DNA of 54,076 nucleotides from UBA3871 sp002392265. GTDB lineage: Bacteria; Bacillota; Clostridia; Peptostreptococcales; Anaerovoracaceae. The stretch spans positions 1 through 54,076 of the forward strand of contig CAMOGS010000008.1 of assembly GCA_946614255.1 (NCBI GenBank), given 5' to 3'. The notes beneath the pieces are model-generated. The model saw only the letters and a list, made by a program, of their open reading frames with translations, was not told the DNA's origin and did not search any database. Position numbers and translations under genes: made by a program. Position 1 is the stretch's first letter. Every line of letters begins with the position of its first letter. Shown here piece by piece: positions 8,118 through 16,720 of the stretch.

Positions 8118-9509
8118 TTAAATATAGTTCATCGGATTAACATTTGAACCGTTAATCAGAACTTCGAAGTGGCAAAGATAGCCTGTTGCGTTACCGGTCT
8201 TTCCGACTGTCGCAATCTGCTGGCCCTTTTCCACATTGTCACCGTAGCTTACGAGAATGCTCTGGCAGTGTGCATATCTGGTTTCAACACCGTTGCCGTG
8301 ACTGATCTTTACAATGTAGCCATAGCTGCCGGAGTAGCCCGCGAATATAACTGTGCCCGCATCGGATGAGTAAATCGGTGCACCGCAGTCTGCCTTGAGG
8401 TCAACACCCTTGTGTCTGCGGCTGCCACGGCCTGCGCCGTAAGCTCCTGCTGCCGACGACAGCTGAGTGCTGCCAACCGGGCTGATCAGCTCGCCGCTGC
8501 CGGTTCTTATCGGCATTGTGGTGGTACCCACCTGCGCGTACTGCGTAACAGGTTCGGAAAGAACTGTCTCGCTGAGTACCTGACTGGAAACGATTACACC
8601 GTTCTGCTTTACATACTCAACCTGCTTTTCCTTGCTGCCGTATACGCCGTAGCTGGTAATCTTGCTCTGTCCCTTGTAGAGATCGGCAGTTTCGGTGTAT
8701 TCGGTAGTGAACGGAATGGATTCCGTCTCTGTGGCAACCTCAACCGTAGTAACGTTTACGAAAGGGTGTACCTCGTAGAGATAGAGCACATCGCCGATGC
8801 TGAGTCTGTCAGCATTGAAGCCCGGATTCATTTCCGCGAGCTCATATGGGCTGATGCCGTTCTTCTTTGCGATATCCCACATCGTGTCACCGCTCTGAAC
8901 CGTGTAGGTCTTTGGCTGGCTGGTGCCGTTCATTATGTAGTTAATCGCTTCATCTACCTGGCAGAGATAAGTCTCTGTGACTTTTTTGTTTTCTGCGGCC
9001 ATCTCTGCTGTCACGTAATCATCCGCCTCGATGATTTCCACCGTCTCAGCGAATGTCGCCGAAGTAATCTGCGAATTGCCTTCAGTGTATCTGGCAATGA
9101 TGCCCTCGATTACCTTTTGAGCATCCTCGGCAGTTCTCATGTATACGATTCGCTGTCCGTTGATTGTGATGATGCTCACAGCGTTCGGGTCTATATTGCT
9201 GGCATCATAGAAATCTCCGAATGCGGATTTAACCTCCGCAGTTTCGATTTCCTCATCCTTTTGTGCAACTTCCGTTTCGCCGCTGATATTAAATATAGAA
9301 GTAAAGTCTAAATCCGCCAAAGCTACTCTTTGATAATCCTTGCTGTCCTGAATGGATGTGAAATCCGAATCAAATCCTCCTATAAAGGAGCAGCAAATCA
9401 GAGCAACTACCAACACCCCAACACCGCTTGAGACTGCGAGCCTGTGAAGAACCTCCTCCGAAAGGTCTTTGAGGCTGAGCTCTCTGAGCTTTCTTGTTAT
9501 TTCTTTCAT
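8118..9509 (-). CDS. Membrane-anchored LysM-G5-M23 cell-wall protein, one catalytic His replaced
   Basis: A 463-residue envelope protein. A single transmembrane segment lies at residues 29-48 (SGVGVLVVALICCSFIGGF). A LysM domain follows at about 205-250 (TYTVQSGDTMWDIAKKNGIS), then a G5-like domain at about 255-335 with EYVKQNGVIVSSQVLSE, and a C-terminal M23/LytM domain at about 365-460 (RRHKGVDLKADCGAPIY, YAHCQSILV). The HxxxD zinc motif is present, but the family motif GPHLHFE reads GYLCHFE, so the first His, a catalytic residue in LytM-type enzymes, is Leu. It may be a weak or inactive hydrolase that serves as a scaffold. It has its own promoter and terminator and lies directly upstream of the bactofilin-containing operon. 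Confidence 0.88.
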   Translation of the reverse strand: MKEITRKLRELSLKDLSEEVLHRLAVSSGVGVLVVALICCSFIGGFDSDFTSIQDSKDYQRVALADLDFTSIFNISGETEVAQKDEEIETAEVKSAFGDFYDASNIDPNAVSIITINGQRIVYMRTAEDAQKVIEGIIARYTEGNSQITSATFAETVEIIEADDYVTAEMAAENKKVTETYLCQVDEAINYIMNGTSQPKTYTVQSGDTMWDIAKKNGISPYELAEMNPGFNADRLSIGDVLYLYEVHPFVNVTTVEVATETESIPFTTEYTETADLYKGQSKITSYGVYGSKEKQVEYVKQNGVIVSSQVLSETVLSEPVTQYAQVGTTTMPIRTGSGELISPVGSTQLSSAAGAYGAGRGSRRHKGVDLKADCGAPIYSSDAGTVIFAGYSGSYGYIVKISHGNGVETRYAHCQSILVSYGDNVEKGQQIATVGKTGNATGYLCHFEVLINGSNVNPMNYI

Positions 9510-9572
9510 AATTGTACCCTTTTCTCATATGTGGTGACTGTATTTCACCTGTCTTGCATATAACGCACTGTC

Positions 9573-9601
9573 ATAATAACCCATATGAGCCCCTCCGTCA
9601 A
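9573..9601 (-). promoter_or_regulatory. Sigma-A type promoter of the M23-family gene
   Basis: On the minus strand TTGACG (9596-9601), a 17-bp spacer and TATTAT (9573-9578). Inside the spacer is CTCATATG, whose inverse CATATGAG lies in the leader about 50 bp downstream, a possible operator pair. The ATG of the gene is about 55 bases from the predicted start. Confidence 0.7.
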
Positions 9602-9644
9602 CCTTAACGAAGGTTTTTTCACAAACTCTTCACACGTGTAACCG

Positions 9645-10130
9645 CTATTCTTCAACTATTGTAACCTTCTTCATTTTTTGTTCCGTCATTGGTCTGTCGC
9701 GGAAATCCGTAGGCTCGGAAACGATTTTGTCGGCTGCTTCAATGCCTTCGATGATTTTTCCGAAAGCCGCATACTGTCCATCGAGATGAGGAGCCTTTGC
9801 TACCATAATAAAGAACTGCGAGCCTGCCGAATTAGGGTCCATGGCTCTGGCCATTGAAAGCACTCCCTTTTCATGCTTGATGTCGTTTTCAGGATGTCCG
9901 TTTGCCGCAAACTCGCCTTCGATTTCCCAGCCCGGGCCACCCATTCCGCTTCCCTCCGGACAGCCGCCCTGAATCATAAAGCCCGGAATGCATCTGTGAA
10001 AAATGAGCCCGTCATAAAAGCCGTCCTTTACGAGCTTTACAAAGTTTTCTACTGTCTTTGGCGCTTTTTCAGGATAGAGCTCGCCCTTCATTATATCGCC
10101 GTTTTCCATTTCTATAACTACGTACTGCAT
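9645..10130 (-). CDS. Peptidyl-prolyl cis-trans isomerase, cyclophilin type
   Basis: A 161-residue cytoplasmic cyclophilin without signal peptide, which speeds cis-trans isomerisation of X-Pro bonds. The active-site signature FHRCIPGFMIQGG (residues 44-56) contains the catalytic Arg, and SAGSQFFIMV (about 105-114) the other substrate-binding residues. The N-terminal KAPKTVENFVKLVKDGFYDG is typical. It is monocistronic, divergent from the chemotaxis receptor gene, with AGAGGAG just before the ATG. The family assignment is secure; a specific client cannot be inferred. Confidence 0.95.
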   Translation of the reverse strand: MQYVVIEMENGDIMKGELYPEKAPKTVENFVKLVKDGFYDGLIFHRCIPGFMIQGGCPEGSGMGGPGWEIEGEFAANGHPENDIKHEKGVLSMARAMDPNSAGSQFFIMVAKAPHLDGQYAAFGKIIEGIEAADKIVSEPTDFRDRPMTEQKMKKVTIVEE

Positions 10131-10301
10131 TTGTTTTCTCCTCTTTTTTAATAAGAAATAAATTTTTTAACGTAAATCTGTCATGGCTTGCAGTCCTATT
10201 GCAAACACATTGTCATAATAGATGATGTGGGGAGCAAAGTCAACCCAAACCCTTTAATCACTAATCAAAAACACATAAAATATGAGGAGGAAAAATCTAA
10301 A

Positions 10302-13300
10302 ATGAAAAAGAAAGGGCTTGCCAGAAAGCTAGTAATCAAAACCGCTATTCCTACAATAATAATCTTTGCAATTGCTCTTGCCATCCTTAGCCTCGTTCTT
10401 TCGAGTCAGGTTCGAAACTCTTCCAACGAGCAGCTTGGAACAATCGCAGACGGTCTGGTGCAGCAAACCGAAGAGTTCTTTGACTTACACGCTGCCATGA
10501 CAGAACAGTCCGCATACGACCCTGTCGTAATCAATTTCATGAGAGATGAAAAAATTAACAGATACTATATGGTAGACAGCCCACTTTGGCCGGCTCTGCA
10601 CGAGCAGCTGAAGGGCGCTTACAAAATGCATGATGATACTGCAGTAGAGATTTATGCAGCCAGCTGGTATGTAAATGATATAGGATCATCCACGGGAAAT
10701 ACAATGAATGAGGACTATCCGGGTCCTAATCTCATGGATGAGGGTTGGGCAACCGCTCCGCATGAAACAGGAGAAACCGTCTTCACTGCCCCTTATGTTG
10801 ACATAGAATCAGGCAATACGGTGTGCACAATCTCATCGCCTGTAATAGACCCTTCCACAAATGAATATCTCGGATGTGTAGGTGTAGACTTCCACCTCGA
10901 TAACGTTCACGCTTCACTTGCAAGCACAACAGTAGGCGAAAACGGCTACAGCATGGTATTCCTTCAGGACGGAACCATTTTCTATCATCCTGACAAGGAA
11001 CTGATGGGTCTGAATGAAAACAACGAAAATTACAACATCACGGACTTTGATTTGGACGAAAACCTCGTTAATGCCGTACTCGCAAACGAAGCCGGCCAGA
11101 TCTTCAAGTTCAAAGATATAGACGGCACAAAGATGGTTGCCGTAACCAGAGTAATGGAAAACACCGGTTGGAACGTTGTTGTTGCTCTTCCTGAAAAGGA
11201 AGCTTATGCAATGGCCACAAATACAATCATTATGCAGATTGCTATTTTGCTGGTTGCACTTATCGTAATCCTCGCAACTCTGCTTTTCATCACAAAGAAA
11301 GCTATCGCTCCTGTTACCGGTATTGCAAACCAGGCTGCAGATCTCGCACTGGGCAAGAAGCTTACCGATGTACACAGAAAAGATGAGGAAGATGATGAAA
11401 TAGATACACTCATCAATTCCTTCGCGTCACTGATTGATGCAAACAACGAGCAAGCTCATATTCTGAATGAGGTTGCCGCAGGAAATACAGACATTAAAGT
11501 TAACCTTAGAAGCGATGAGGATGTACTCAGCATCGCAATGAAGAAGATGGTTGACACCTTGAACGCTCTCGTTTCCGAGACGGAAGGTCTGACACAGAAT
11601 GCTATACTTGGAAACACCTCTTACAGAGGCGACGCTTCAAAGTTTGTAGGCGGATATCAGCGCATCATTGAAGGCTTTAATGCCACAATGGACGCTGTAA
11701 TGACAGAAATCAATGTAGTTGCAGACGTTTCCGCAGCTCTCGGCAGAGGCGAGGTTCCTGAGTTCACAAACAATGCTCAGGGCGACTATGCCGACATTAT
11801 GAACGCTCTTCAGGGCGCAATAGACAATATCAAGACACTCGTAGGCGACACTCAGAAGCTTGCTGAAGCTGCAAAGAATGAAGACTACACCGTAAGAGCA
11901 GATGTATCCCGTTACGGCGGAGAGTTTAGGACTGCTATGGAAGGTATCAACAATACCCTCGAGCTCATGAACGACAAGAAGCTCTGGTACGAAACAATGC
12001 TCGACGGAGTTCCGGTTCTGCTCCAGACAGTTGACCACGAAGGCAATTGGACATTTGTTAACAGTCCTCTCGCACAGCACTTTATTGATAAAGGCATCTA
12101 CACAAGCACTTCCGATATGGAAGGTAAAAAGGCACTCCTTGAAGGAAAAGACTTCTCCGGTGTTACAGAGCTTAAGGCCGGTCAGGCATCTGTAAATTAC
12201 AGCTTTGACGGACATGAGTTCATCAGAGTAACAAAGAATCTTATCGACAATGCAGGAAATGACAGAGGCTATATCTGCGTATTCCAGGATGTAACCGCTG
12301 TTACACGTGCAAATCAGTATTCGGACGAATCCATCAAGAGACTCCGTGACAATCTCGCACGTATCGCCGAAGGTCAGTTCGACCTCGAAGAAAACACAAT
12401 GGTTCCTGACGAATATCAGACTGCTGTCGCAGAGCAGTTCGATGCTATCGATCAGAGCATCGCAAATATGACAGGTTCTGTTCAGCACATAGTTGAGGAC
12501 GTTATGGATATGGGTGATGCGGCAATCGCAGGCGACCTCGAAAAGAGAATCGACGTATCCGCTCATCGCGGTAAATATGCAGACGTTGCAAACGGTATCA
12601 ATTCAACTGTAGATGCCCTCCTAAACCCTACTCTCGAGGTTATGGAAGTACTCGAAAGAGTTGCCGGCGGCGATCTTCGCCACATGGTTGAAGGCGACTA
12701 CAAGGGTGGCCATGCTCAGTCAAAGAATGCATTAAACAAGACAATCACTCAGCTGCGCGGTGTAATTTCCGACATTTCGAACAACCTCACAGCAATGGCT
12801 GACGGTGACCTCACAGTACATATCGATCAGTCGAGATACATCGGCGACTACGAAGCAATCGGTGAAGCACTCACTACAATAGTTTCAAAGCTCCGCGATG
12901 TAATGTCACGCCTGACAGAATCCGCAGAGCAGGTTGCAAACGGTTCCAAGCAGCTTTCTGAGGCAGCTCAGACACTTGCTGTCGGCTCCACAAAGCAGGC
13001 TGCAGCCGTTCAGCAGCTCACTGCTTCACTCGGCGAAATCGCTGATCAGACCCAGCATAACGCATCGGATGCACGCGAAGCATCTACACTTGCAAACAGC
13101 GTAAAATCCAGCGCAGAGCGTGGCGACGGTCAGATGAAAGAAATGCTTATTTCCATGGATCAGATCAACGAATCATCCGCGAACATTTCAAAAATCATCA
13201 AGGTTATCGACGATATCGCATTCCAGACAAACATCCTCGCACTCAATGCCGCAGTTGAGGCAGCACGTGCAGGCGTACACGGCAAGGGCTTTGCGGTAGT

Positions 13301-13769
13301 AGCTGACGAAGTTCGCAGCCTCGCTGCAAAATCCGCAGAGGCCGCTTCCGAAACCACAGCCCTCATCGAAGGCTCGGTTGAAAAGGTTAATGCCGGTACA
13401 AAGATTGCAAACGAAACAGCAGAAGCCCTCGCTGAAATCGTTGAAGGTATCAGCAAGGCTGCAGATATCGTAAGCGGCATAGCAGATGCTTCAGAACACC
13501 AGGCAACCGGTATCAAGGAAGTTAACCGCGGTATCGAAGATGTATCCCAGGTTATTCAGTCAAACAGCGCAACCTCCGAGGAATCGGCTGCATCCTCCGA
13601 AGAGCTCTTCGGACAGGCAGATATGCTCAAGAACCTCGTTGCTCAGTTCAAGCTCGACAGATCAAAGCCTTCACAGGGTAGCGCAAACGCAGGCAGAGCG
13701 CTCCCTCAGCCGGAAGACCCGATGGAAATTAACATCAGCCTCGATTTCGAAGGTGGCGACAAATACTAG
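10302..13769 (+). CDS. Large methyl-accepting chemotaxis protein with Cache sensor, HAMP array and PAS domain
   Basis: A 1155-residue chemoreceptor, about twice the usual length. The ATG at 10302 was chosen because AGGAGG (10285-10290) precedes it and the transmembrane segment follows; the frame is open for 38 more codons upstream. Order: TM1 (about 10-33), extracytoplasmic double-Cache-like sensor (about 35-325, ending ENTGWNVVVALPEKEAY), TM2 (LLVALIVILATLLF), HAMP, several HAMP-like or helical units with repeated GDYADI / GGEFRTAMEGINN / GKYADVANGIN steps, a PAS domain around 610-720 (PVLLQTVDHEGNWTFVNS), then the signalling domain with the conserved hairpin tip FQTNILALNAAVEAARAG and GFAVVADEVRSLA. 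No NWETF-like receptor tail. It has no motility neighbours here. Confidence 0.93.
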   Translation: MKKKGLARKLVIKTAIPTIIIFAIALAILSLVLSSQVRNSSNEQLGTIADGLVQQTEEFFDLHAAMTEQSAYDPVVINFMRDEKINRYYMVDSPLWPALHEQLKGAYKMHDDTAVEIYAASWYVNDIGSSTGNTMNEDYPGPNLMDEGWATAPHETGETVFTAPYVDIESGNTVCTISSPVIDPSTNEYLGCVGVDFHLDNVHASLASTTVGENGYSMVFLQDGTIFYHPDKELMGLNENNENYNITDFDLDENLVNAVLANEAGQIFKFKDIDGTKMVAVTRVMENTGWNVVVALPEKEAYAMATNTIIMQIAILLVALIVILATLLFITKKAIAPVTGIANQAADLALGKKLTDVHRKDEEDDEIDTLINSFASLIDANNEQAHILNEVAAGNTDIKVNLRSDEDVLSIAMKKMVDTLNALVSETEGLTQNAILGNTSYRGDASKFVGGYQRIIEGFNATMDAVMTEINVVADVSAALGRGEVPEFTNNAQGDYADIMNALQGAIDNIKTLVGDTQKLAEAAKNEDYTVRADVSRYGGEFRTAMEGINNTLELMNDKKLWYETMLDGVPVLLQTVDHEGNWTFVNSPLAQHFIDKGIYTSTSDMEGKKALLEGKDFSGVTELKAGQASVNYSFDGHEFIRVTKNLIDNAGNDRGYICVFQDVTAVTRANQYSDESIKRLRDNLARIAEGQFDLEENTMVPDEYQTAVAEQFDAIDQSIANMTGSVQHIVEDVMDMGDAAIAGDLEKRIDVSAHRGKYADVANGINSTVDALLNPTLEVMEVLERVAGGDLRHMVEGDYKGGHAQSKNALNKTITQLRGVISDISNNLTAMADGDLTVHIDQSRYIGDYEAIGEALTTIVSKLRDVMSRLTESAEQVANGSKQLSEAAQTLAVGSTKQAAAVQQLTASLGEIADQTQHNASDAREASTLANSVKSSAERGDGQMKEMLISMDQINESSANISKIIKVIDDIAFQTNILALNAAVEAARAGVHGKGFAVVADEVRSLAAKSAEAASETTALIEGSVEKVNAGTKIANETAEALAEIVEGISKAADIVSGIADASEHQATGIKEVNRGIEDVSQVIQSNSATSEESAASSEELFGQADMLKNLVAQFKLDRSKPSQGSANAGRALPQPEDPMEINISLDFEGGDKY

Positions 13770-13795
13770 AATCTGATATGCCCTAAAAGGCATGC

Positions 13796-13829
13796 AAAAA
13801 GATGGTCATTTCAATGACCATCTTTTTTA
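13796..13829. terminator. Bidirectional intrinsic terminator between receptor and chromate transporter genes
   Basis: AAAAAGATGGTCATT and AATGACCATCTTTTTT form a long, nearly perfect stem with A and T runs on the two sides. It sits between two convergent genes and can stop transcription from both directions. Confidence 0.9.
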
Positions 13830-13848
13830 TTTATACGTTTACTTTTAT

Positions 13849-14403
13849 TTAAATTAATGAAGAAAGCGCCCCCACGGCTCCCATTATCACAATAATCGGT
13901 ATTGGGCCGAGCTTTGTCTTTGCCGCAAGCAGAAAGGTCGCTGCAGCCATAAAGAGCGCTGCAGGGTTGAAATATTCAGCTGAAAGCCCTTCTGTGAAGA
14001 CAGCACTCTCGCCGACGAAAATGAATGCGGAAGCAATCATGCCCATCGCTGCAGGTCTGATGCCGACAAATGCGCCCTTTACAAGCTTGCTCTCCTGATA
14101 TTTGTCTATAAAGTGCACCGTCAGTGACACCAATATAAACGAAGGCACCGCAACGCCAATCGTTGAAGCGAGTGAGCCCGGTATACCTGCCGTCAGAAAT
14201 CCCACATAAGTCGCCGCGTTTACCGCTATCGGACCCGGCGTCGCCTGACTGATGCCTACGAGATTCGCGAACTGCTCCTGAGTGATTGGCGAAAACTGTG
14301 ATATACCCTGATATACGAGCGGCAGAATTGCCAGCCCTCCGCCAAAACCAATGAAGCCTATCTTGAAAAAGGTCATAAACAGCCTGAAAAGCAGGTACGT
14401 CAT
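13849..14403 (-). CDS. Chromate transporter family protein, second half (ChrA-2)
   Basis: A 184-residue CHR-family membrane protein, the short one-domain type that works as a pair. The start at 14403 was chosen because the ATG overlaps the stop of the preceding gene in an ATGA and starts MTYLLFRLFMTFFKIGF; the open frame upstream is a shadow. Family motifs seen: GFIGFGGGLAILPLV, ISQATPGPIAVNAATYVGF and PSFILV. About five to six transmembrane segments. Short CHR pairs in Bacillus (chrAB-type) export chromate as an antiport; a different anion substrate cannot be excluded. It is the last gene of the PIN-TRAM/ispDF/proS operon. Confidence 0.9.
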   Translation of the reverse strand: MTYLLFRLFMTFFKIGFIGFGGGLAILPLVYQGISQFSPITQEQFANLVGISQATPGPIAVNAATYVGFLTAGIPGSLASTIGVAVPSFILVSLTVHFIDKYQESKLVKGAFVGIRPAAMGMIASAFIFVGESAVFTEGLSAEYFNPAALFMAAATFLLAAKTKLGPIPIIVIMGAVGALSSLI

Positions 14404-14975
14404 TCTTTCGCACCTCCTTTTGCCGCCTTTGCGGAAGTGAAGGAATTGTAGGCAATGCCGAGCAGGATGCCTCCGAGTATTACCCAGACCGCACTGACAC
14501 CGAAAAAGCCCACAACGGTAAAGCTGACTGCCGCGAGAACCCACGCAAACCAGCCTTTACCACGCAGCACCTGTTTTCCCATCGACCATGTCGCCCAGCC
14601 GATCAGCCCCGCCGCAGCTGCGCGGATGCCCGAAAGCGCGCCCTGAACGTATGCGTTCTGATCGATGCGCCCCATGAACATTGCCACCAGTATGATTATG
14701 ATAAGCGATGGAAGCAGGATTCCGCAGGTCGTACAAAGCGCTCCGAGCGGCCCCCTCTTTTTCGAGCCCACATAAGTCGCCATGTTTATCGCCACAACGC
14801 CGGGCAGACTTTGGCACACCGCGATGCAGTCGAGAGTTTCCTCCGAAGTCATCCATTTGTTTCTCTCCGTCATGTCCTGCAGCACCGGCACCATTGCCAT
14901 GCCGCCGCCAACGGTGAACATTCCCATCTTGAAAAATTCTATGAATAAACGAAATAATGTCGCTTCGCTTTTCAC
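14400..14975 (-). CDS. Chromate transporter family protein, first half (ChrA-1)
   Basis: A 191-residue CHR-domain protein with GMFTVGGGMAMVPVLQDM near the N-terminus and CQSLPGVVAINMATYVG at about 50-66, the hallmark of the family. It overlaps the second CHR gene by 4 bp (ATGA), so the two are translationally coupled and the subunits probably form a heterodimer matching the fused, two-domain ChrA of proteobacteria. The gene starts 8 bp after the proS stop codon. Role in anion or chromate efflux follows from the family, not from this sequence. Confidence 0.9.
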   Translation of the reverse strand: MKSEATLFRLFIEFFKMGMFTVGGGMAMVPVLQDMTERNKWMTSEETLDCIAVCQSLPGVVAINMATYVGSKKRGPLGALCTTCGILLPSLIIIILVAMFMGRIDQNAYVQGALSGIRAAAAGLIGWATWSMGKQVLRGKGWFAWVLAAVSFTVVGFFGVSAVWVILGGILLGIAYNSFTSAKAAKGGAKE

Positions 14976-14983
14976 TTTGCTAC

Positions 14984-16720
14984 CTATCCTCTGCGCTCTG
15001 CGTTAACCAGTGCTATTGCATCATTAACAGCTTCATCAGGTGTCTTTTCTGTTTTATCGGCTTCACGTCTTAATTTGTACTCAACCACTCCGTTTGCCAC
15101 ACCGCGACCGACTGTAATTCTGACAGGGATTCCGAGCAGGTCTGCGTCCTTGAACTTAACACCCGGTCTCTCGTCTCTGTCATCGAGCAGGACCTCAACG
15201 CCTGCTGCCTGAAGTCTGCCGTATATATCCTCTGCCACAGCCTTTTGCTGCTCGTCCGCAGCGCTGACAAGAGTGACAATTACATGATAAGGTGCCACAG
15301 ACATAGGCCAGATTATACCGTTTTCATCGTGATGCTGCTCAACAACGGCTGCCATTGTTCTGGTAACACCTATACCATAGCATCCCATTACAATCAGGCG
15401 GTCCTGCTGGTTTTCGTCCTTGTAGTACGCACCCATTGGCTCGGAATACTTCGTACCGAGCTTGAATACCTGTCCCACCTCGATACCGCGTGCAACCTTT
15501 GTCGGCTGTCCGCATACCGGGCATGGATCTCCTTCGCGGAGGAGCTTTATATCCTTTACGATGTCGCCCTTGTAATCGCGACCATAGTTTACGTTCTTTA
15601 AGTGATAGTCTTTTTTGTTTGCGCCTGCGCACATATTTTTCTGTCCGACAAGCTCGCTGTCAACTACGATTGTGCAGTCGTGAAGACCCACAGGGCCGGT
15701 GAATCCGCCGACTATACCTGTAGCCGGTCCCATCTTTTCTTCGTCTGCAAACTCAATAGCATGCTCAGGAATTCCGAGCGCATTTACGAGCTTTATCATG
15801 TTGAGCTCTCTGTCGCCGCGAATGAATGCCGCAACATAGCCTGTCTGCTCTGTCATCTCGTCATTGTACTTTACAAACATCAGTGCCTTTATGGTTCTGT
15901 CCTTTGGCAGGTTCAGAAAGCTTGCAACTTCTTCGATAGTCTTTGTACCCGGAGTGTTTACTTCCTCCATCGGCAGCATTTCTTCGTTAACCTCCGGAGC
16001 GTCTCTGAACTCGGCACGCTCTGTGGTTGCCGCCATATCGCAGTTGTCGCAGTAAGCAATTTCGGACTCGCCGACTTCGGAGAGTGCTGTGAACTCGTGC
16101 GAATTGCTGCCGCCGATTGCACCTGTGTCAGCTTCTACAGGTCGGAAAGTAAGCCCGCAGCGCGTGAAGATCTTGCTGTACGCGTCATACATCTTCTTGT
16201 AGGATACGTCGAGGCCGGCTTCGTCGCGGTCAAATGAATAGTTGTCCTTCATTATGAATTCGCGCGAGCGCATCAGCCCGAAACGAGGACGGGCTTCGTC
16301 GCGGTACTTTGTCTGAATCTGGTAGAGATTCTGCGGCAGCTGCCTGTATGATGTGATGTCGTTTCTGATGATGTCGGTAAAGATCTCTTCGTGTGTTGGG
16401 CCGAGGCAGAAGTCTCTGCCGTTTCTGTCCTTTAATCTCATCAGCTCAGGGCCATATTTCGACCATCTGCCGGACTCTTCCCAAAGCTCTGCGGGCTGCA
16501 GGGCTGAGCAGTGAATTTCCTGCGCTCCGGTAGCGTCCATTTCCTGACGGATGATATCTTCAATCTTGCGTATGGTTCTCCAGCCGAGAGGCATAAATCC
16601 GTATACGCCGGAAACCAACTTTTTCATCATACCGCTGCGGAGCAGCAATATATGGCTGGCGATTTCGGCCTCGTTTGGTACCTCACGCAAAGTTTTCATG
16701 TGCATTTCGCTCATTCTCAT
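14984..16720 (-). CDS. proS: Prolyl-tRNA synthetase, bacterial type with editing insertion
   Basis: A 578-residue class II synthetase. Motif 2 is RDEARPRFGLMRSREFIMKD near residue 140, followed by the SFD of the bacterial form. The INS editing domain occupies about residues 225-385 and includes MCAGANKKDYHLKNVNYGRD. Motif 3 is near MGCYGIGVTRTMAAVVEQ at about 440, and the C-terminal anticodon-binding domain contains DDRDERPGVKFKDADLLGIP. Its ATG overlaps the ispDF stop (4 bp), so it is translationally coupled to an isoprenoid gene; no T-box is present. It takes the place of gltX in the Bacillus order. Confidence 0.97.
   Translation of the reverse strand: MRMSEMHMKTLREVPNEAEIASHILLLRSGMMKKLVSGVYGFMPLGWRTIRKIEDIIRQEMDATGAQEIHCSALQPAELWEESGRWSKYGPELMRLKDRNGRDFCLGPTHEEIFTDIIRNDITSYRQLPQNLYQIQTKYRDEARPRFGLMRSREFIMKDNYSFDRDEAGLDVSYKKMYDAYSKIFTRCGLTFRPVEADTGAIGGSNSHEFTALSEVGESEIAYCDNCDMAATTERAEFRDAPEVNEEMLPMEEVNTPGTKTIEEVASFLNLPKDRTIKALMFVKYNDEMTEQTGYVAAFIRGDRELNMIKLVNALGIPEHAIEFADEEKMGPATGIVGGFTGPVGLHDCTIVVDSELVGQKNMCAGANKKDYHLKNVNYGRDYKGDIVKDIKLLREGDPCPVCGQPTKVARGIEVGQVFKLGTKYSEPMGAYYKDENQQDRLIVMGCYGIGVTRTMAAVVEQHHDENGIIWPMSVAPYHVIVTLVSAADEQQKAVAEDIYGRLQAAGVEVLLDDRDERPGVKFKDADLLGIPVRITVGRGVANGVVEYKLRREADKTEKTPDEAVNDAIALVNAERRG

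Noticed and set aside
8412..9311. 300-codon frame antisense to the M23-family gene
   Set aside because: Shadow of a well-supported gene; cysteine-rich composition with no domain pattern.
10131..10301. Motility-type (SigD) promoter for the chemoreceptor gene
   Set aside because: No TAAA-N15-GCCGATAA-like sequence found; only weak sigma-A-like hexamers with wrong spacing.
11637..12566. 309-codon frame antisense to the chemoreceptor
   Set aside because: The plus strand carries clear HAMP, PAS and signalling motifs in this stretch.
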